A DNA stretch of 46,872 bases from assembly GCA_002633005.1 (NCBI GenBank), contig NMRA01000633.1:97067-143938 (forward strand), given 5' to 3'. Below the pieces are notes generated by a model. It was given only the letters and a program-made list of their open reading frames with translations, ran no database searches and had not been told where the DNA came from. The translations under genes and the position numbers were made by a program. Below, piece by piece: positions 43,651 to 46,872 of this stretch. The stretch's first letter is position 1; every line of letters begins with the position of its first letter. Source of the stretch: Phoronis australis (taxonomy: Eukaryota > Phoronida > Phoronidae).

Positions 43651-46179
43651 CCGGAAAAAAATCTGCAAAGTCCCACCAGAAAGCTCGCACTGTAGCACCA
43701 AGTAATTGACATACCTTGTTTTATAAATCCCAAGGAATGAAACTGCGGTAAGTGGATCAAAAGTCACCAGGTTTGTTTTAGACAAGAAAGGAGGAAGCAC
43801 CTGCTGGAAAATGTTTGAAATAAACAGTTTCACAAAATAACCTTAAACAATCATGCTTCAGTCTGAACAAGAAATATCAACCGATATCTCTTATACCCAT
43901 AGTTTAGGTACACAAAATTCTCGCCATACATTGCAATGTATTAACTTATAGTTTCTATACACCCATAAAATCTAGTGAGGAGGCCACATTACATCAACAA
44001 CCTAACAGGCAAAATACATTCTATGAATCCCCCACCTACCCTTTGATTATCAAGATTCATGTGTCTATTTCTTGTTAGTCCACTCCCTAAGTCAGCTTCA
44101 ACATAGCACAATACCACAGTACAGTCAGACCTGTGTATGACATTGGACACTGAATTCCTGGAGAGCAATCAACCACTCTGGCATGAAAAAATCACTTCAT
44201 GACAACCCACTTATGGCTGGGGTCAGAGGTCACCTGCAGTAGATATGTGCTATAACCTGGCCAAGACAAACAACAAACACCACAAAATTGTCACAGTTTG
44301 GGTTAGACATTCTGTTGTTTATAAAACAATAACAAGAATGAATTGATACTTTCTGCTAGTGTTCCTTTCTCACTCACCAGGTATTATTGTTTACCATACA
44401 GATTCAGTCTAAGTAAGTTACTAACATCAAATGACTAAAAATTAGGGAAGTAGGAAAGATCCAAATCAAAAGTCCATTAATGAAGTCATTTACACAATAA
44501 CTCCCTCTATATGTAGTGCAATATACTATTGCGGTCATACTTAATGTAATAATGAATGAAATAGAAGATTTAGTGACCATATTGGCAAAGCATGATTAGA
44601 CCCTAAAACAAAATTACAGTAAGGGAAACAGAAAAATACACTGAATATGTGAATTTAACTACATACCAAACAAAAACTCTGAAACACATATGAAGACGAC
44701 AAGTCCACCACATACTAGGGACGGATCCAGGATTTTGAGTTAGGAGGGGGCAGGGCACAGGAATAACCAGAACTTCGCCTCATGCACGCGCCCAGCCTAA
44801 AATGTAGGGAGGTAGTGGTTCTCGAATGCTTGGGTTTGTGCACCTTATTAAAAAAAATAAATAGGTTTGTTTAAGGCCTATGCATTGTGCATAGAATTCT
44901 GTTTTGTCTGAAACAATGACTTACGAAACTCCTTTTACTATTAACACGGTTTGCATTTTCAAGTTGTCAAAGCACAATGCAAGGGAGCGTTCTGTAGACG
45001 CTAGTAACTGCGCGATGCCATGCTTCGCTTGTAATGCATGATATCTCACAATGACTTACCACTGGAACTTAAAGTAGCCAATGTCAAGTTTAAAAAATTG
45101 TGTTCAATCATTTCTTAAGGGTAACTGTTTCACATATATTCCTACAACTAAATTATGTTTATTGCAAGAAAAAGAAATTCTCATCAATCAATTGGGAGCA
45201 GGGTTTACCTCAATTCACAGACATTCCATCATAACTTTGCCAATTTTTCTAATGTACCTGTGGTGCTATTAACAGTGATGCTCACTATAATGCTGAGCGT
45301 GAACAGCTCTTTCGTAACCTGCTATCCAACGATCATATCTGGTTACATTTTTGAAATCTTAGCAATAGGCTTGAAAAAACTAGTTTTCTATTAAATGGTT
45401 GTCACAATATGAATGACTGCAATGCTCTATTACTAAATCTTAGCGATTTTATTGTCATAATAGGGAAATGCATTAATATTTTTACTGAGCTTTTTGTTTT
45501 GTTCTATTTATGTTTTAGAAAATTAATCTCTCGTTAATATGTTCTCCTTTATTACCGTACAATTTTGTTCTTGTTTTTTGTTTTCTGTACTTTGGTGTTT
45601 TTACTTAATACTATGTTTCACCTGCTGGTCGCCAATGCGACCTCAGATTGTGTTTGGCGATCTGGGAAATCCAAGTCACCATGAGATCATTACTGCCAGT
45701 ATCAAAGTCAGACATTTCCCTCTAACTTCGTCTCAACTTCCACACTTGAATCTACAAATGGTGTTCCTAGATTAATTACCTTTGATTGGCAATTGCTTCG
45801 TTGATTTCTTGAACTGAACAAATTTGCCACCATGTTTAACTTACAACATGAAGTACAGACTGACGTCAGAATTGTTAAGCAAAAATCGGGCAAGATCAGC
45901 AAAATTTGTGCCACTAGGCCATGCAGTCGTCTGTGTTCTATGTTCATCCATCGGTTGTGGGCAGGAGGAATAAATGTACATAGGTCAAGCAGTCAGCACA
46001 AGGAAAATGGGGCACATTAGATGCGTCCAACACCAAATGTGACTAATGAGTGTTTAGCTAAGTGTTGAGAGCAGTTGGATATAATCAATAATGTCCTTCC
46101 TGGGCTAAATGTTCGTCATTTATTTGTGTAGCAATAAAAAGGATTTACCGTATTCGCCGTAATAACCGCCCACAGCGCT
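43651..46179. other. Sequence without recognised genes; one transposon fragment
   Basis: At 44715-44860 the phrase gggacggatccaggattttg followed by a G-rich stretch resembles the terminus of a widespread CGGATCCAGGATTT-type DNA transposon. Only one end is seen. The rest has short open frames without homology. Confidence 0.45.
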
Positions 46180-46475
46180 TTTTCAGAGGGGGCGCTTATT
46201 ATGAAACCCCGTCTCCGAAACGGGTGAAATTGGAAGCTAAGATTCATCACATTTACGCTCTGTGACGTATCTGTAATCTATAAAAGACTTTCTACAAAAT
46301 CGTGGTGCATTGCTATCAAACTTTGCTTCTAAATTACGATCATTTTACAGAAAATTGTGCTGAAATCCCAGGGTGAAAACTAGCCAATGCTGCCTCGTAA
46401 TCGTCGATATGCTGACTTGAATGCTTGAATAAAAATAGTTTCGACTCGAGCAAATTACCCGAAATCCTCCTTAAA
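46180..46475 (+). repeat. Dispersed repeat R, copy 2
   Basis: A second copy of 41985-42305. It also includes a better-preserved left end (ccgtattcgccgtaataacc, then gcccacagcgctttttcag from 46149) that looks like a transposon terminus. Confidence 0.85.
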
Positions 46476-46872
46476 AGGGAACTGTATTTTATTCTGAATA
46501 AATTCTGGATAGTTTTCTATGAATTGTTGATTAATTTCACAAATAATTCAACACCAAAAATTAAACTTATATTCTCTAACGAAGCTCAAAAAAATACTGG
46601 CTTGGAGCGCTGCTTAGTCTCGTGACGTATTTGGCGGGGGCAAAGTCACTGTCCTGTGTTAGCGTGCAATTAAGTAGCGTTTTTCATATTGTCGGAATAA
46701 GAAATTTTAGTGTGAAATGTCGTGTCACAAGGGATACCTGTTTGAGCCGAGGCAACACAAAGTGATACCCAGTCATCGTCATCGTCAGACGAAAATTTGC
46801 CGGTGCAACTGGTGTCAGTGACTGTGCCGAGGGCAATGTGGACTCTAGCCATCCAGTCAGCCAGCTGTCAGC
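46476..46872. other. Right end of the window, no feature recognised
   Basis: Short open frames only. GATGACGATGACGATGA-type codon repeats near 46778-46790 give an SSDDDDD run on the minus strand without further homology. Confidence 0.4.

Noticed and set aside
45081-45394. Hydrophobic overlapping plus-strand frames as a membrane protein
   Set aside because: They are short, AT-rich and in two frames at once, without start context or a recognisable family.

Overview
The window looks like nuclear DNA of an invertebrate bilaterian. It is AT-rich, its genes are split by GT-AG introns, and it is dense in decayed DNA transposons, LINE ends, micro- and minisatellites, with no bacterial-style genes. 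I cannot name the species. Two N characters (16387 and 22333) mark places where the assembly is uncertain.

One protein-coding gene is clear, on the minus strand. Five coding exons (39793-39689, 6311-6151, 5003-4945, 3775-3684, 1384-1165) join with matching phases and canonical splice sites. They encode the N-terminus, all of RRM1 and most of RRM2 of an RBMS/alan-shepard family single-stranded nucleic acid binding protein. The first intron is about 33.4 kb and makes up most of the window. The 3' end of the gene lies beyond the left edge.

The introns are layered with repeats. (i) Five blocks of a tandemly organised family (2.16-3.48, 5.08-6.1, 15.64-15.82, 26.44-26.69 and 37.97-39.13 kb) carry a CTCF-core-like motif about every 130-160 bp, always in the same orientation, with traces of a three-subunit (~450 bp) higher-order repeat. 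(ii) A hAT-like element with CAGGG termini occupies 7324-9687. (iii) Three copies of a ~2.4 kb TIR element, called K here, lie at 11640-14585, 17660-20011 and 28385-30770; they share their core with the hAT-like element. (iv) Two ~400-500 bp MITEs (11196-11602, 13521-14026) have 3-bp target duplications. (v) A 697-bp foldback element (29137-29833) with nearly identical 185-bp inverted repeats is nested in K copy C. (vi) Another TIR element (20699-21860) has a truncated relative at 16388-16534, which sits at an apparent haplotype or assembly junction. (vii) Two LINE 3' ends, one on each strand, interrupt a 39-bp minisatellite.

Candidate regulatory DNA includes a YY1+ETS site cluster at 23.83-23.89 kb in intron 1, facing the same way as the RBMS gene and followed by a good splice donor. 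A CpG-bearing segment around 41.2-42.9 kb lies upstream of the first recognised coding exon. From 43 kb to the right end I see only repeats and unannotated sequence.
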